A stretch of DNA of 59,697 nucleotides from Hyphomicrobiales bacterium (GTDB taxonomy: Bacteria; Pseudomonadota; Alphaproteobacteria; Rhizobiales; Methyloligellaceae). The stretch lies in assembly GCA_003228955.1 (NCBI GenBank), contig QIGN01000152.1:1-59697 (forward strand). The letters are read 5' to 3'. Under the pieces are notes generated by a model. That model did no database searches. It worked only from the letters and a program-made list of their open reading frames with translations, and was not told the DNA's origin. This document shows positions 17,680 to 26,532 of the stretch, in pieces. How positions within the stretch are numbered: position 1 is the first letter of the stretch; each line of letters opens with the position of its first letter. The position numbers and the translations under genes were made by a program.

Positions 17680-18597
17680 ATGCCGCCCCGCCCCGGAGCC
17701 CTGTCACAGAGCGCATTCGCGTTTCCCTTCGCCGCTCTGGTGCTGGGCGCGGTGGCGATGGGCGCTTCGCCGATTTTCGTAAGGCTAGCGGATGTCGGGC
17801 CCTTCACCAGCGCTTTCTGGCGCATGGCGCTCGCGGTTCCGGTGCTGTGGCTGTGGCTCCGCATCGAGAAAACGCGCATGGACGCTCCCGCGCTCGATCC
17901 GGCGAGGGACTGGAAGCTGATTCTGGGGATTGGCTTTCTGTTCGCGGGAGATCTGTTTTTCTGGCATCTGGCCATCATGAATACCTCCATCGCCAACGCC
18001 ACCCTGCTCGCCACCATGACCCCGCTGGCGGTCGCATTCGGCGCCTGGATGTTTCTGAAGGAAAAGATCACGAAGGGCATTCTGGCCGGCGTCGCATCCG
18101 GAGTCCTGGGAGCGGTTTTTCTGGTTGGCGCGAGCCAGACCTTCAAACCCGAAAATGTAAATGGCGACATTGCCGGATTGATTACGGCCGGTTTTTTCGG
18201 CGCTTATTTCCTGTCGGTAGCCTTTGCAAGGCGGCGCATGAGCCCGGCCCAGGTGATGTTCTATCCCGCCCTCGTCAGCACCGGTTTCCTGCTCGCCGCC
18301 GCCCTCCTGCTTGAAGATCAGATGTTGCCGCAAAGCTTGCAGGGGCTCGCGGCGCTGTGCGCCCTGGCGCTGATTTCCCAGGTTGCGGGCCAGGGATTTA
18401 CCGCCTACGCCCTGGGGCACCTGCCGGCGGTCTTTTCATCGCTGGTGATGTTCATCGAAGTGCTCGCCGCCGCCTCGATGGCGTGGGTGATCCTTTCCGA
18501 ACAGGTTACAGTATGGCAGCTTGGCGGCGGCCTGCTTATTCTTTCCGGGATCTATGCCGCACGGCCAAAATACAGGAAAGAACATTCCACTCCATGA
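17680..18597 (+). CDS. EamA-family (DMT) metabolite exporter
   Basis: This 305-residue inner-membrane protein has about ten helices formed by two EamA repeats. Repeat one includes GASPIFVRLADVGPFTSAFW and ends in the MTPLAVAFGAWMFLKEKIT type motif. Repeat two ends in SLVMFIEVLAAASMAWVILS. Drug/metabolite transporters of this type usually export amino acids or other small compounds. The stop overlaps the glycerate kinase start (ATGA), so the two are coupled. The substrate cannot be told from sequence; glycerate or a related acid is a guess from the neighbour. Confidence 0.9.
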   Translation: MPPRPGALSQSAFAFPFAALVLGAVAMGASPIFVRLADVGPFTSAFWRMALAVPVLWLWLRIEKTRMDAPALDPARDWKLILGIGFLFAGDLFFWHLAIMNTSIANATLLATMTPLAVAFGAWMFLKEKITKGILAGVASGVLGAVFLVGASQTFKPENVNGDIAGLITAGFFGAYFLSVAFARRRMSPAQVMFYPALVSTGFLLAAALLLEDQMLPQSLQGLAALCALALISQVAGQGFTAYALGHLPAVFSSLVMFIEVLAAASMAWVILSEQVTVWQLGGGLLILSGIYAARPKYRKEHSTP

Positions 18598-19880
18598 CCG
18601 TCAGTGAACAGCGCCAGCACCTGATGCAGCTCCTCGAGGCCGCCGTGGAGGCGGCCAACCCGCTGGTCTGCGTCCCTCCCGCCCTGCCGGACCCGCCGGA
18701 GGATGGCCAGCTCATCATACTTGGCGCGGGCAAGGGATCGGCGGCAATGGTCCAGGCGGCGGAAGCGCACTATCTTGCAGGGAGTGCGGCGCCTGCGCTT
18801 ACCGGCTGCGCCGTCACCCGTACCGGCTTCTCCTCGCCGGCAAAAGCGATAGAAATGCTGGAAGCCGGGCACCCGGTGCCGACGCGCGCGAGTGCCGAAG
18901 CTGCGGCACGGGCCCTTGAGATCGCGCAACGCGCGAAGCGCGAAGACATGGTTCTGGTGCTGATGTCGGGCGGGGCTTCCGCCCTGTGGAGCGCACCGGC
19001 AAAGGGGATAAGCCTTGAAGAAAAGCAGGAGGTGACGAAAGCGTTGCTGGCCTCGGGCGCGCCCATCAGCGAAATCAACTGCGTGCGCAAGCATCTTTCG
19101 CAAATCAAGGGCGGGCGTCTCGCCGGGGCCGCGGCCCCGGCGCGTGTCATTACACTCGCCATCTCCGATGTGCCGGGCGATGACCCTTCGGCAATCGGGT
19201 CCGGGCCCACGGTTGGCGATCCGACGACGCTTCAAGATGCGCGGCAAATCCTGAAGGACAGAAACATCGATCTTCCAGCTTCCGTTGCCGCAGCGCTGCG
19301 CGATGAGCGCAACGAGACGCCGCTTCCCGATGACCCCTTGTTCGCCACGTCCGAATATATCCTTGTCTCGCGCCCCGCGGATGCGCTTCTGGCGGCGGCG
19401 AAACACGCTGAAATGCTAGGATATGAGGTGAATATGCTGGGCGACTCAATCGAAGGCGAGGCCCGCGGCGTGGCGCGCGAACATGCGCGCCTGGCGCAGG
19501 AATGCAAGGCGCGCGGGGGGCGCACGGCGCTGCTCTCGGGCGGCGAAGTAACAGTTACCGTCACGGGACAGGGAAAAGGCGGGCCGAACCAGGAATATGC
19601 GCTGGCTCTCGCGGGCGCGCTGGATGGCGCGGCGGGAATTTCGGCGCTGGCGGCGGACACCGACGGCACCGATGGGGGCGAGGGCCTCGCCGATGACCCG
19701 GCCGGCGCCATTGTCGACCCCTCCACGGCGCGGCGCGCCGCCGCAAAAGGCCTTAACCCCGACAAATTTCTACAGGATAACGACTCTTCCAGGTTTTTCG
19801 GCGCCTTGGGAGATTTGGTAATGACCGGCCCCACGCGCACGAACGTTAATGATTTTCGAGTGATACTGATTGACTCTTGA
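18594..19880 (+). CDS. Glycerate 2-kinase (GckA/TtuD, MOFRL family)
   Basis: This enzyme phosphorylates D-glycerate to 2-phosphoglycerate, linking glyoxylate or tartrate breakdown or the serine cycle to lower glycolysis. The product is 428 residues from the ATG at 18594. It has the DUF4147 domain (ILGAGKGSAAMVQAAEAHY, VLMSGGASALWSAP, SEINCVRKHLSQIKGGRLA) and the C-terminal MOFRL domain (LLSGGEVTVTV, GPNQEYALALA, ADTDGTDG). Its location two genes before pyruvate kinase fits, because 2-phosphoglycerate feeds PEP. The much longer open frame upstream is out of phase with EamA and is not real. Confidence 0.93.
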   Translation: MTVSEQRQHLMQLLEAAVEAANPLVCVPPALPDPPEDGQLIILGAGKGSAAMVQAAEAHYLAGSAAPALTGCAVTRTGFSSPAKAIEMLEAGHPVPTRASAEAAARALEIAQRAKREDMVLVLMSGGASALWSAPAKGISLEEKQEVTKALLASGAPISEINCVRKHLSQIKGGRLAGAAAPARVITLAISDVPGDDPSAIGSGPTVGDPTTLQDARQILKDRNIDLPASVAAALRDERNETPLPDDPLFATSEYILVSRPADALLAAAKHAEMLGYEVNMLGDSIEGEARGVAREHARLAQECKARGGRTALLSGGEVTVTVTGQGKGGPNQEYALALAGALDGAAGISALAADTDGTDGGEGLADDPAGAIVDPSTARRAAAKGLNPDKFLQDNDSSRFFGALGDLVMTGPTRTNVNDFRVILIDS

Positions 19881-19911
19881 ACCGAATATGAACGACGACC
19901 CGCGCTGATAC

Positions 19912-20394
19912 ATGTCAGTCTGTTTCAAAAACCTCCTGATCGGCGGGCTTGCCGCGATTTTGCTTGCGGCGGGCACGCCCTTTGGCGCGTCACCCGCCCG
20001 GGCGGACCTGAAGCTCTGCAATACGACGCCGAGCCGCGTGGGCGTTGTCATCGGCTACAAGGGCAAGGAAGGCTGGGTCAGCGAAGGATGGTGGAGTATC
20101 CCCTCCAGCGTATGCTGGACATTGATCAAGGGCGACCTTATCGCGCGCTTCTACTATGTTCACGCAATAGACTATGACCGGCCCGGCGTTTGGGATAGAA
20201 ACGAGGACGTTGCCGCGAACAAATCCGAATTCTTTATGTGCACGGAAGACAAAGCCTTCGAAATCCGGGGCACGAGCCGGTGCGAGGAGCGCGGCTTCAA
20301 CAGGACGCGGTTTTTCGAAGTCGACACCAAGGACGAGAAGAGCTGGACCATAACGCTTCAGGATAAAGTCGAGCGAAGAGCCAAGAATCAATGA
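19912..20394 (+). CDS. Secreted DUF1036 family protein
   Basis: This 160-residue protein has a signal peptide (about 1-31, ending ASPARA) and then the DUF1036 domain: LKLCNTTPSRVGVVIGYK, WVSEGWWSIPSSVCW and IARFYYVHAID, with paired cysteines. The family is periplasmic, of unknown function, and in Rhizobiales it often precedes pyk, as here. The stop overlaps the pyk start (ATGA). Confidence 0.9.
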   Translation: MSVCFKNLLIGGLAAILLAAGTPFGASPARADLKLCNTTPSRVGVVIGYKGKEGWVSEGWWSIPSSVCWTLIKGDLIARFYYVHAIDYDRPGVWDRNEDVAANKSEFFMCTEDKAFEIRGTSRCEERGFNRTRFFEVDTKDEKSWTITLQDKVERRAKNQ

Positions 20395-21827
20395 AAAGAA
20401 ACCGCCGGGTCAAGATCGTCGCCACACTTGGTCCTTCCTCTTCCGATCCCGCAACTATCCGGCGCCTGTTTGAAGCAGGCGCCGATGTTTTTCGCATCAA
20501 TATGAGCCATGCCACGGCGGAAGGACTGAGCGAGCTTCACCGCGTCATTCGCAAGATTGAGGCCGACGCCGGCCGGCCCATTGGCATTCTGGTTGATTTG
20601 CAGGGACCCAAATTGCGGATCGGTGAATTCGCGGACGGCGCGGCCGAGCTCAAAGAGGGCGAGATATTCCGCTTCGACCGGAATGAAGATGCAGGCACGG
20701 CGCAAAGGGTCTTCCTCCCGCACCCGGAAATATTCCGCGCGGTAGAGCCGGGACACAAGCTTATTCTGGACGATGGCAAACTGCATTTGACCGTGCGCGA
20801 AACGACGTCCGATACCGTCAGCGCGGAGGTTATCGCCGGTGGCGCGCTGGCCAGCCGGAAAGGCATCTCCCTTCCCGATACGGTGCTGCCCTTCAGCGCC
20901 ATGACGGACAAGGACCGCAAGGATCTGGAACAGGCGGTTGATCTGGGCGCCGACTGGATCGGACTGTCCTTCGTCCAGCGCGGCGACGACGTGGCCGAGG
21001 CCCGCAAGCTGACCCGCGGGCGCGTGGCGATTATGACCAAGATCGAAAAGCCCTCGGCAATCGAGCATCTGGACGCCATACTTGAGCTGTCCGATGGCCT
21101 CATGGTCGCACGCGGAGACCTTGGCGTGGAGATGCCGCTCGAGCAGGTTCCCGGACTCCAGAAGCACATTACCCGTGCCGCAAGACGCGCCGGCAAGCCG
21201 GTGGTCATCGCTACCCAAATGCTGGAGTCCATGATTACCGCGCCGGTTCCCACGCGCGCGGAAGTCTCGGACGTCGCGACAGCTGTGTTTGACGGCGCCG
21301 ACGCGATCATGCTCTCGGCGGAAAGCGCCGCCGGCCAGTTTCCGATGGAGGCAATCGCCACCATGGACAAGATCGCCATCGAGGTGGAGCAGGATGCCAG
21401 CTATGAGCAGCTCATTCACGCCCAGGAAATCGAACCTGAAGCAACCGCCGCGGATGCGATCTCGGCTGCCGCGCGCACGGTGTCGGAAACGCTCAGTCTC
21501 GCGGCCATTGTCTGCTACACCGGCTCCGGCTCAACCGGCATGAGGGCCGCGCGCCAGCGCCCGCGCCAGCCGGTCATCGCGCTCACGCCTATCGCCGCGA
21601 CAGCGCGGCGTCTGGCCATGGTCTGGGGCCTGCATTGTGTCCTCACGGGCGATGCGGAAGACCTCGATGAAATGGTTGAAAAGGCCTGCCGGATCGCCTT
21701 CCGCGAAGGTTTTGCAAAACCGGGGCAAAGAATTATCGTTTCCGCGGGCGTGCCCCTTGGCACACCCGGCGCGACCAATCTGCTCCGGGTGGCGTTTGTC
21801 GGAGAAAATGAAGCCGGGGGTATCTAG
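20391..21827 (+). CDS. pyk: Pyruvate kinase
   Basis: The 478-residue enzyme makes pyruvate and ATP from phosphoenolpyruvate. The barrel motifs are intact: KIVATLGPSS, FRINMSHAT, ILVDLQGPKLRIG, the active-site lysine block MTKIEKPSAIEH and MVARGDLGVEMPLEQVPGLQ. The B domain and the C-terminal alpha/beta domain (TGSGSTGMRAARQRPRQPVI) follow. It is translationally coupled to the DUF1036 gene and ends the exporter-glycerate kinase-DUF1036-pyk run. No rho-independent terminator with a T-run is seen; a palindrome follows. Confidence 0.97.
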   Translation: MKRNRRVKIVATLGPSSSDPATIRRLFEAGADVFRINMSHATAEGLSELHRVIRKIEADAGRPIGILVDLQGPKLRIGEFADGAAELKEGEIFRFDRNEDAGTAQRVFLPHPEIFRAVEPGHKLILDDGKLHLTVRETTSDTVSAEVIAGGALASRKGISLPDTVLPFSAMTDKDRKDLEQAVDLGADWIGLSFVQRGDDVAEARKLTRGRVAIMTKIEKPSAIEHLDAILELSDGLMVARGDLGVEMPLEQVPGLQKHITRAARRAGKPVVIATQMLESMITAPVPTRAEVSDVATAVFDGADAIMLSAESAAGQFPMEAIATMDKIAIEVEQDASYEQLIHAQEIEPEATAADAISAAARTVSETLSLAAIVCYTGSGSTGMRAARQRPRQPVIALTPIAATARRLAMVWGLHCVLTGDAEDLDEMVEKACRIAFREGFAKPGQRIIVSAGVPLGTPGATNLLRVAFVGENEAGGI

Positions 21828-21838
21828 ATCGTATCGCG

Positions 21839-21915
21839 TTCAATCCTATTCAAACGGCACCTCATGCTTCGAGACGGCGCTTCGGCCCTCCTCAGGATGA
21901 GGTGAATCGATTGAA
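21839..21915. repeat. Nested palindromic intergenic repeat
   Basis: Outer arms TTCAATC (21839-21845) and GATTGAA (21909-21915) enclose inner arms CACCTCAT (21858-21865) and ATGAGGTG (21897-21904). The interior (CTTCGAGACGGCGCTTCGGC, then CCTCCTCAGG) resembles the CCTCAGGATGAGG palindromes scattered in many alphaproteobacterial genomes. It sits between the convergent pyk and TPR genes. Only this copy is in the window. Confidence 0.55.
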
Positions 21916-21952
21916 TACGGCGCCGGCCAGCTCATGAAACCGTAAAAGCCCG

Positions 21953-22618
21953 TTAGATGCTCTGGCCCTCGACTTCGCGAGTCAGCTCTTCTTCCGCTTT
22001 GCGCGCGGCCTCAAGGTGAGGATATACCTTCAAGGCTTTTCTGACAGCCTGCAGCGCCGCTTTCTTGTCACCCAACTCCAGCATAAGAAACCCCAGACCC
22101 TGAATGGCCTTGTAGTGGGAGGGATCGATCGCCAGCGCCTGGCGCAGATCGTCAAGCGATTTGCTAAATTCCTTCAGATTGAAATAGAGGGCCGCGCGGC
22201 GCGCCCACCCTTCGGAATACCCCGGCGCCAGCTCGACAATGGAATTCAGGATATGCAGGGCCGTTCCGGGTTGCGCGCCCATAATCAGAACCCCCGCCCG
22301 CGACATCAGCAAATCGACAGTGTCGCTTCCCGACCGCAGCCACAGTTTCTCGATGGCCGAAGCAATGAGCCGGGCGCTGTCCGGGTTTTCCGCCTTGCCG
22401 AGACGGTCATAGAGTTCGCCGAGCAGCTGGCGCCGCTCGGTTTCGGTGCCGGACTTTTCTCCCGATGAGCGGAATTTCTCCGGCGCGGAAGCCTGGGGTC
22501 CGTTATCGCCGCCCGGTTCCCCCTGCACGGCCGGCACGCTCAGGGCCGCAAAGAAAAGAAGACCAAGGGCCGAACGGCGGAGCATTCGTGATTTTGCGCA
22601 AGTCATGGGCATAAGCAT
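21953..22618 (-). CDS. Secreted TPR-repeat protein
   Basis: This protein of up to 221 residues has a signal peptide (about 12-33; LLFFAALSVPAVQG) and at least three tetratricopeptide-like repeats (about 100-210), such as APGYSEGWARRAALYFNLKE and DPSHYKAIQGLGFLMLELGD. It is probably a periplasmic scaffold. Alternative in-frame starts exist at 22606 and 22585, and none has a clear ribosome site. No partner can be named. Confidence 0.8.
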   Translation of the reverse strand: MLMPMTCAKSRMLRRSALGLLFFAALSVPAVQGEPGGDNGPQASAPEKFRSSGEKSGTETERRQLLGELYDRLGKAENPDSARLIASAIEKLWLRSGSDTVDLLMSRAGVLIMGAQPGTALHILNSIVELAPGYSEGWARRAALYFNLKEFSKSLDDLRQALAIDPSHYKAIQGLGFLMLELGDKKAALQAVRKALKVYPHLEAARKAEEELTREVEGQSI

Positions 22619-22681
22619 AGGACCCGCGCCAAATGCCCGTCAAAGAAATTCATTGTGACAGCAAAAAATGCAGAGCGGGTG

Positions 22682-22807
22682 TCAGCCCTGCCGGGCCTTG
22701 AAGCGCCGGTTGGTCTTGTTGATGACATAGACGCGGCCGCGCCGGCGCACCACCTGATTGTCCCGGTGCCGCTTGCGCAGTGAACGCAGTGAATTCCTGA
22801 CCTTCAT
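22682..22807 (-). CDS. rpmJ: 50S ribosomal protein L36, cysteine-free type
   Basis: This 41-residue basic protein starts [20 protein letters not shown] and ends [12 protein letters not shown], the alphaproteobacterial L36 form. It lacks the zinc-binding cysteines and histidine found in the zinc-ribbon form. AGAGG lies ten bases before the ATG. A longer open frame upstream is not part of the protein. It sits directly after aapM, where an ABC-transporter ATPase gene would be expected. Confidence 0.95.
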   Translation of the reverse strand: MKVRNSLRSLRKRHRDNQVVRRRGRVYVINKTNRRFKARQG

Positions 22808-22934
22808 GGCAATCGCCTCTTTAACACTAAATGCGGGCGGCAGAAAAACCGCCGCGCCCGCAAGCCGACCGGACCATATTTTCCGGCAGCCCAATTGTCA
22901 ATCATGCCCACCGCCTCCTGATCTGACCATGAAT

Positions 22935-24056
22935 CTAGATCCGGTGGCCGGTCTCCAGCTTTCTCTCCAGATACAGCGAATAACGCGACATGGCGAAGCA
23001 GAACAGGAAGAAGAAGACCGCGATCGAAATATACACCTCGCTCGAGAGGCCCGCCCATTTGGCGTCGGCAAGCGAGGAGCGGCCCATGCCCAGCATATCG
23101 AACAGGCCGATGATGATGACCAGGGTGGTGTCCTTGAACAGCCCGATGAAGGTATTGACGATACCGGGAATGGAAATCTTCAGCGCCTGCGGAAGCACGA
23201 TCAGCCGCATGGACTGCCAGTATTTCAACCCCATGGAATCAGCGGCTTCATACTGCCCGCGCGGGATGGCCTGAAGGCCGCCGCGAACCACTTCGGCCAG
23301 ATAGCCCGATGCAAACAGCGTCACCATGATCAGCACCCGCATCAGCAGATCGAAACTGGTGCCGGGGGGGAGGAAGTAGCTCAGCATGGTCGAGGCGAGA
23401 AACAGCAGTGTAATGAGCGGAACGCCGCGGATGAACTCAATGAAGGATATGCAGATTATCCGCACGGCCGGCAATTGGGACGCGCGCCCCAGTGCGAGCA
23501 CAATCCCGATGGGCAGCGAGAAAGTGATGCCGGTAATGCCGACGATGAGATTCAGAAGCATCCCGCCAAACTCGTCGGTCCCAACGGGGGTGAGCCCGAA
23601 ACCGCCCAGCAGAAGCCATGCGGCGATGAACGGATAGGACAGCGAGAACAGCATGGCCTTGCCGCGATGGGGGAAATTGTCGAACAGCAAAGGGCCGATC
23701 GCCACGAACAGAAGCGCAAAGGTCACGATCGTGCGCCAGCGCTCCGCTTCGGGATAGAACCCGTAAATGAATATGGTGAAACGCTCCTGGATAAAGGCCC
23801 AGCAGGCGCCGTCGCCCAGAGACTGACACTCGGACCGGTCAGCCGCGGTGAAAACCGCATCGGCAAACGCCCAGTCGTAAAACGGCGGAACGATCAGCCA
23901 CAGGGCGTAGACCCCGGCAATGGTCAGTCCGATATTGGTCCAGCTCGACAGCAGGTTCTTCCTGACCCAGTAGATCGCCCCCGATTCCAGCAGCGGTGGC
24001 GGCAGGTCGGGATGAGTACCCGGCGCGTAGCTTTCCGTTGTGCTTGCGTCGCTCAT
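22935..24056 (-). CDS. aapM: General L-amino acid ABC transporter permease AapM
   Basis: This 373-residue permease belongs to the AapJQMP/BztABCD family, which imports a broad range of L-amino acids. The N-terminal part carries extra helices and a loop (SECQSLGDGACWAFIQERF) found in AapM/BztC. The core has the polar amino-acid permease domain with YCISFIEFIRGVPLI-like helices and the EAA loop (EAADSMGLKYWQSMRLIVLP) that docks to the ATPase. The order aapJ-aapQ-aapM is standard, but aapP does not follow. Confidence 0.93.
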   Translation of the reverse strand: MSDASTTESYAPGTHPDLPPPLLESGAIYWVRKNLLSSWTNIGLTIAGVYALWLIVPPFYDWAFADAVFTAADRSECQSLGDGACWAFIQERFTIFIYGFYPEAERWRTIVTFALLFVAIGPLLFDNFPHRGKAMLFSLSYPFIAAWLLLGGFGLTPVGTDEFGGMLLNLIVGITGITFSLPIGIVLALGRASQLPAVRIICISFIEFIRGVPLITLLFLASTMLSYFLPPGTSFDLLMRVLIMVTLFASGYLAEVVRGGLQAIPRGQYEAADSMGLKYWQSMRLIVLPQALKISIPGIVNTFIGLFKDTTLVIIIGLFDMLGMGRSSLADAKWAGLSSEVYISIAVFFFLFCFAMSRYSLYLERKLETGHRI

Positions 24057-24072
24057 CTAATCCACTCTCCGC

Positions 24073-25317
24073 CTATCTTTCGACCAGCTTGATGCGGTTG
24101 TTGTACCAGTTCATGATCGATGAAATGAACAGGGAAACACTCAGATAGAACCCTATGACGATAATCATCGTCTCCATTTCCTTGCCGGTCTGCATCAGGG
24201 TAATGCCCCCGACTGTCGCCACGACATCCATATAGCCGATGGCGATCGCCAGTGACGAGTTCTTGGTCAGATTCAGATACTGGCTGGTCAGCGGCGGCAC
24301 GATCACGCGCATGGCCTGCGGGATAATAACCAGGTTCAGTGTCCGGCTGCGGCTCATGCCCACGGCAAGGGACGCTTCCCACTGACCTTTGTCGATGGCC
24401 AGAATTCCGGCCCGCACGATCTCCGCGATAAAGGCGGCCGTGTAGAGCGAGAGGGCAATCCAGAGCGCCAGAAATTCCGGCCGGATCACAAACCCGCCAC
24501 GGAAGTTAAACCCCTTGAGTTCAGGAATATCCCAGCCAAGAGGAGAGCCCGCCAGCAGATATGCTAGCAATGGCAGTCCGAAAACCGCACCCAGCGAAAT
24601 AAGGAAAACGGGGAGATGCTGGCCGGTTTCATCCTGACGCTTCTTGGCCCATCGCGCGAATATAATGCTGCCGACGACAGCAAGAACGAACGTGGCGGTT
24701 ACCCAGCCAAATCCATCCTGCGGCAGTGGCATAGGCGAAAATACACCGCGATTTGTGAAGAATACGGCATCCGAGATATTCGCCCACTCCAGCGCGTCTC
24801 TGGGTTTCGGCAGCACATGAACCACAAGGCCGTGAACCAGCAGAATCTGAAGCAGTACGGGCGTGTTGCGAACGAATTCGATATAGCAATAGACCATATT
24901 GCTGACCAGCCAGTTGGGCGAAAGCCGCAACACGCCCAGCAAAAATCCGAGAATGGTCGCAAGGATGATCCCGCAGACAGCGATCAGAAGCGTGTTCAGC
25001 ATTCCGACGATGCCGGCGCGCAGATGGGTGGCCTTTGAGCTGTATTCGATCAGAGTCTGATTGATATCGTAGTGGGCCGGCTCACTGAGAAAATCGAAGC
25101 TGAAGGTCTTGCCGAGCAGCTCCAGATTGGCGATCGCATTCGATGTGATGTAGGAAACAAACGCTAACAGAAGCGCGACCGTCAGAATTTGCAAAAGAAC
25201 GCCGCGCGTTTTCTTGTCGTACCACAGCCGGGCAAGTAAATTTCTGTCCCCGCTGTCTGAATGCGCTGACGGCCTGTTTGAATGCGACGGCGGCGCCGGT
25301 GTATCTATTGAAGCCAC
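24073..25317 (-). CDS. aapQ: General L-amino acid ABC transporter permease AapQ
   Basis: This 414-residue permease is the partner of AapM. It has a long N-terminal region with one helix (LLQILTVALLLAFVSYITSN), a typical EFVRNTPVLLQILLVHGLVV helix, an internal insert, and the EAA loop (EASLAVGMSRSRTLNLVIIP). The gap to aapM is 16 bases, so the two are cotranscribed. A strong hairpin lies between aapJ and this gene. Confidence 0.93.
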   Translation of the reverse strand: MASIDTPAPPSHSNRPSAHSDSGDRNLLARLWYDKKTRGVLLQILTVALLLAFVSYITSNAIANLELLGKTFSFDFLSEPAHYDINQTLIEYSSKATHLRAGIVGMLNTLLIAVCGIILATILGFLLGVLRLSPNWLVSNMVYCYIEFVRNTPVLLQILLVHGLVVHVLPKPRDALEWANISDAVFFTNRGVFSPMPLPQDGFGWVTATFVLAVVGSIIFARWAKKRQDETGQHLPVFLISLGAVFGLPLLAYLLAGSPLGWDIPELKGFNFRGGFVIRPEFLALWIALSLYTAAFIAEIVRAGILAIDKGQWEASLAVGMSRSRTLNLVIIPQAMRVIVPPLTSQYLNLTKNSSLAIAIGYMDVVATVGGITLMQTGKEMETMIIVIGFYLSVSLFISSIMNWYNNRIKLVER

Positions 25318-25451
25318 GTTCCCACCCGCTTTTATTGTTAGCGACGAGCTAAAAAAATACCGGACTGTATTTATGCAGCCCCCCTTTGCCCTGCAGGTTC
25401 AGCAACACCGGGGGCGCCAACCCCACAATTGCGTTGATGTCTTGCCAGGGC

Positions 25452-25481
25452 TGCCGTGCCGGACGAAAGCCCGGCACGGCA
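25452..25481 (-). promoter_or_regulatory. Strong intercistronic hairpin between aapJ and aapQ
   Basis: TGCCGTGCCGG (25452-25462) and CCGGCACGGCA (25471-25481) form an 11-pair perfect stem with an eight-base loop, 35 bases after the aapJ stop. No T-run follows on the minus strand. Such hairpins after binding-protein genes commonly protect the upstream mRNA, so that binding protein exceeds permease. Partial termination is the other option. Confidence 0.7.
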
Positions 25482-25515
25482 TATTCATGTGGTCAAACCA
25501 CGTAAGTTTCGCGGC

Positions 25516-26532
25516 CTACCGGAACGGAGGCGTGTATTGCAGGCCACCGTCGGTCCACAGCGCATTCAAACCGCGCTCCAGCCCAACCGGAGTCTTCGTG
25601 CCGATATTGCGCTCGAAGATTTCGCCAAAGTTGCCCACGGCCTTGATCGCATTCACGGCCCACCTCTTGTCGAGGCCGAGCATTCCGCCAAGGTCGCCTT
25701 CAGTGCCCAGAAGACGATTGATTTCCGGGTTGTTGCCGGCCTTTGCAGCCATGGCTTCAACATTCGCCTGGGTGATTCCGAGTTCCTCGGCAGCCAAAAT
25801 GGCATTCTTGACCCAGCGGATGATGTCGCTCCAGTTGTCATCGCCGTGACGCGTGACGGGACCGAGCGGCTCCTTGGAGATAATCTCCGGCAGGATCACC
25901 CAGTTCTCGGGATCCTTGAAGGTCGCACGCGTTGCGGCCAGGCCCGATGCGTCCGTGGTGTACACATCGCAGCGTCCAGCCAGAATGTTCCGCCTGGATT
26001 CTTCGTTGTTCTCGGTCGGAACGGGCTCATATTTGATCTTGTTGACACGGAAATAGTCAGCGAGATTCAATTCCGTCGTGGTGCCGGTCTGAATGCAGAC
26101 CGATGCGCCATCCAGGTCCTTGGCGCTCTTGACGCCGAGTTTCTTGTTCACCATGAAGCCCTGGCCGTCATAATAGTTGACGCCCTGGAATGCGAGTTTC
26201 ACATCCACGTCGCGGACAAACGTCCAGGTCGTATTCCGCCACAGCACGTCGCCTTCGCCGGAATTCAGGATGGTGAAGCGGGTCTTGCCCGTAGCAGGCT
26301 TGTACTTGACCTTGCTGGGGTCGCCCAGAACGGCGGCGGCGGTCGCCTTGCAATAGTCAACGTCGTAACCCTGCCACTTGCCGTCCTTGTCGGTGGACGC
26401 AAATCCGACAAAGCCGGAATTCACGATGCAGACAAGACTGCCACGAGCCTTAACATCAGCGAGGGTGCCCGCGCTTGCGGCAGTTGCACCCATTGCCAGA
26501 GCACCAATGGCTCCAAGCAAAATGCGTTTCAT
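25516..26532 (-). CDS. aapJ: General L-amino acid periplasmic binding protein AapJ
   Basis: This 338-residue protein has a clear signal peptide (MKRILLGAIGALAMGATAAS) and a mature part starting GTLADVKARGSLVC. The family blocks YDVDYCKATAAAVLGD, NTTWTFVRDVDVKLAF, GASVCIQTGTTTELNLADYF and LPEIISKEPLGPVTRHGDD closely follow AapJ. It captures L-amino acids in the periplasm. I chose the ATG at 26532 because the signal peptide starts there and GGGAGGAG lies just upstream. The frame extends 12 further residues with no support. Confidence 0.95.
   Translation of the reverse strand: MKRILLGAIGALAMGATAASAGTLADVKARGSLVCIVNSGFVGFASTDKDGKWQGYDVDYCKATAAAVLGDPSKVKYKPATGKTRFTILNSGEGDVLWRNTTWTFVRDVDVKLAFQGVNYYDGQGFMVNKKLGVKSAKDLDGASVCIQTGTTTELNLADYFRVNKIKYEPVPTENNEESRRNILAGRCDVYTTDASGLAATRATFKDPENWVILPEIISKEPLGPVTRHGDDNWSDIIRWVKNAILAAEELGITQANVEAMAAKAGNNPEINRLLGTEGDLGGMLGLDKRWAVNAIKAVGNFGEIFERNIGTKTPVGLERGLNALWTDGGLQYTPPFR

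Noticed and set aside
22808-22934. 33-codon frame between aapM and rpmJ as a remnant of aapP
   Set aside because: It has a good ribosome site (GGAGG) but no resemblance to an ABC ATPase N-terminus, so I treat it as leader sequence of rpmJ.
22758-24092. 444-codon plus-strand frame opposite aapM
   Set aside because: The product is rich in H, Q, R and G with no hydrophobic core or known motif, while aapM is clearly real.
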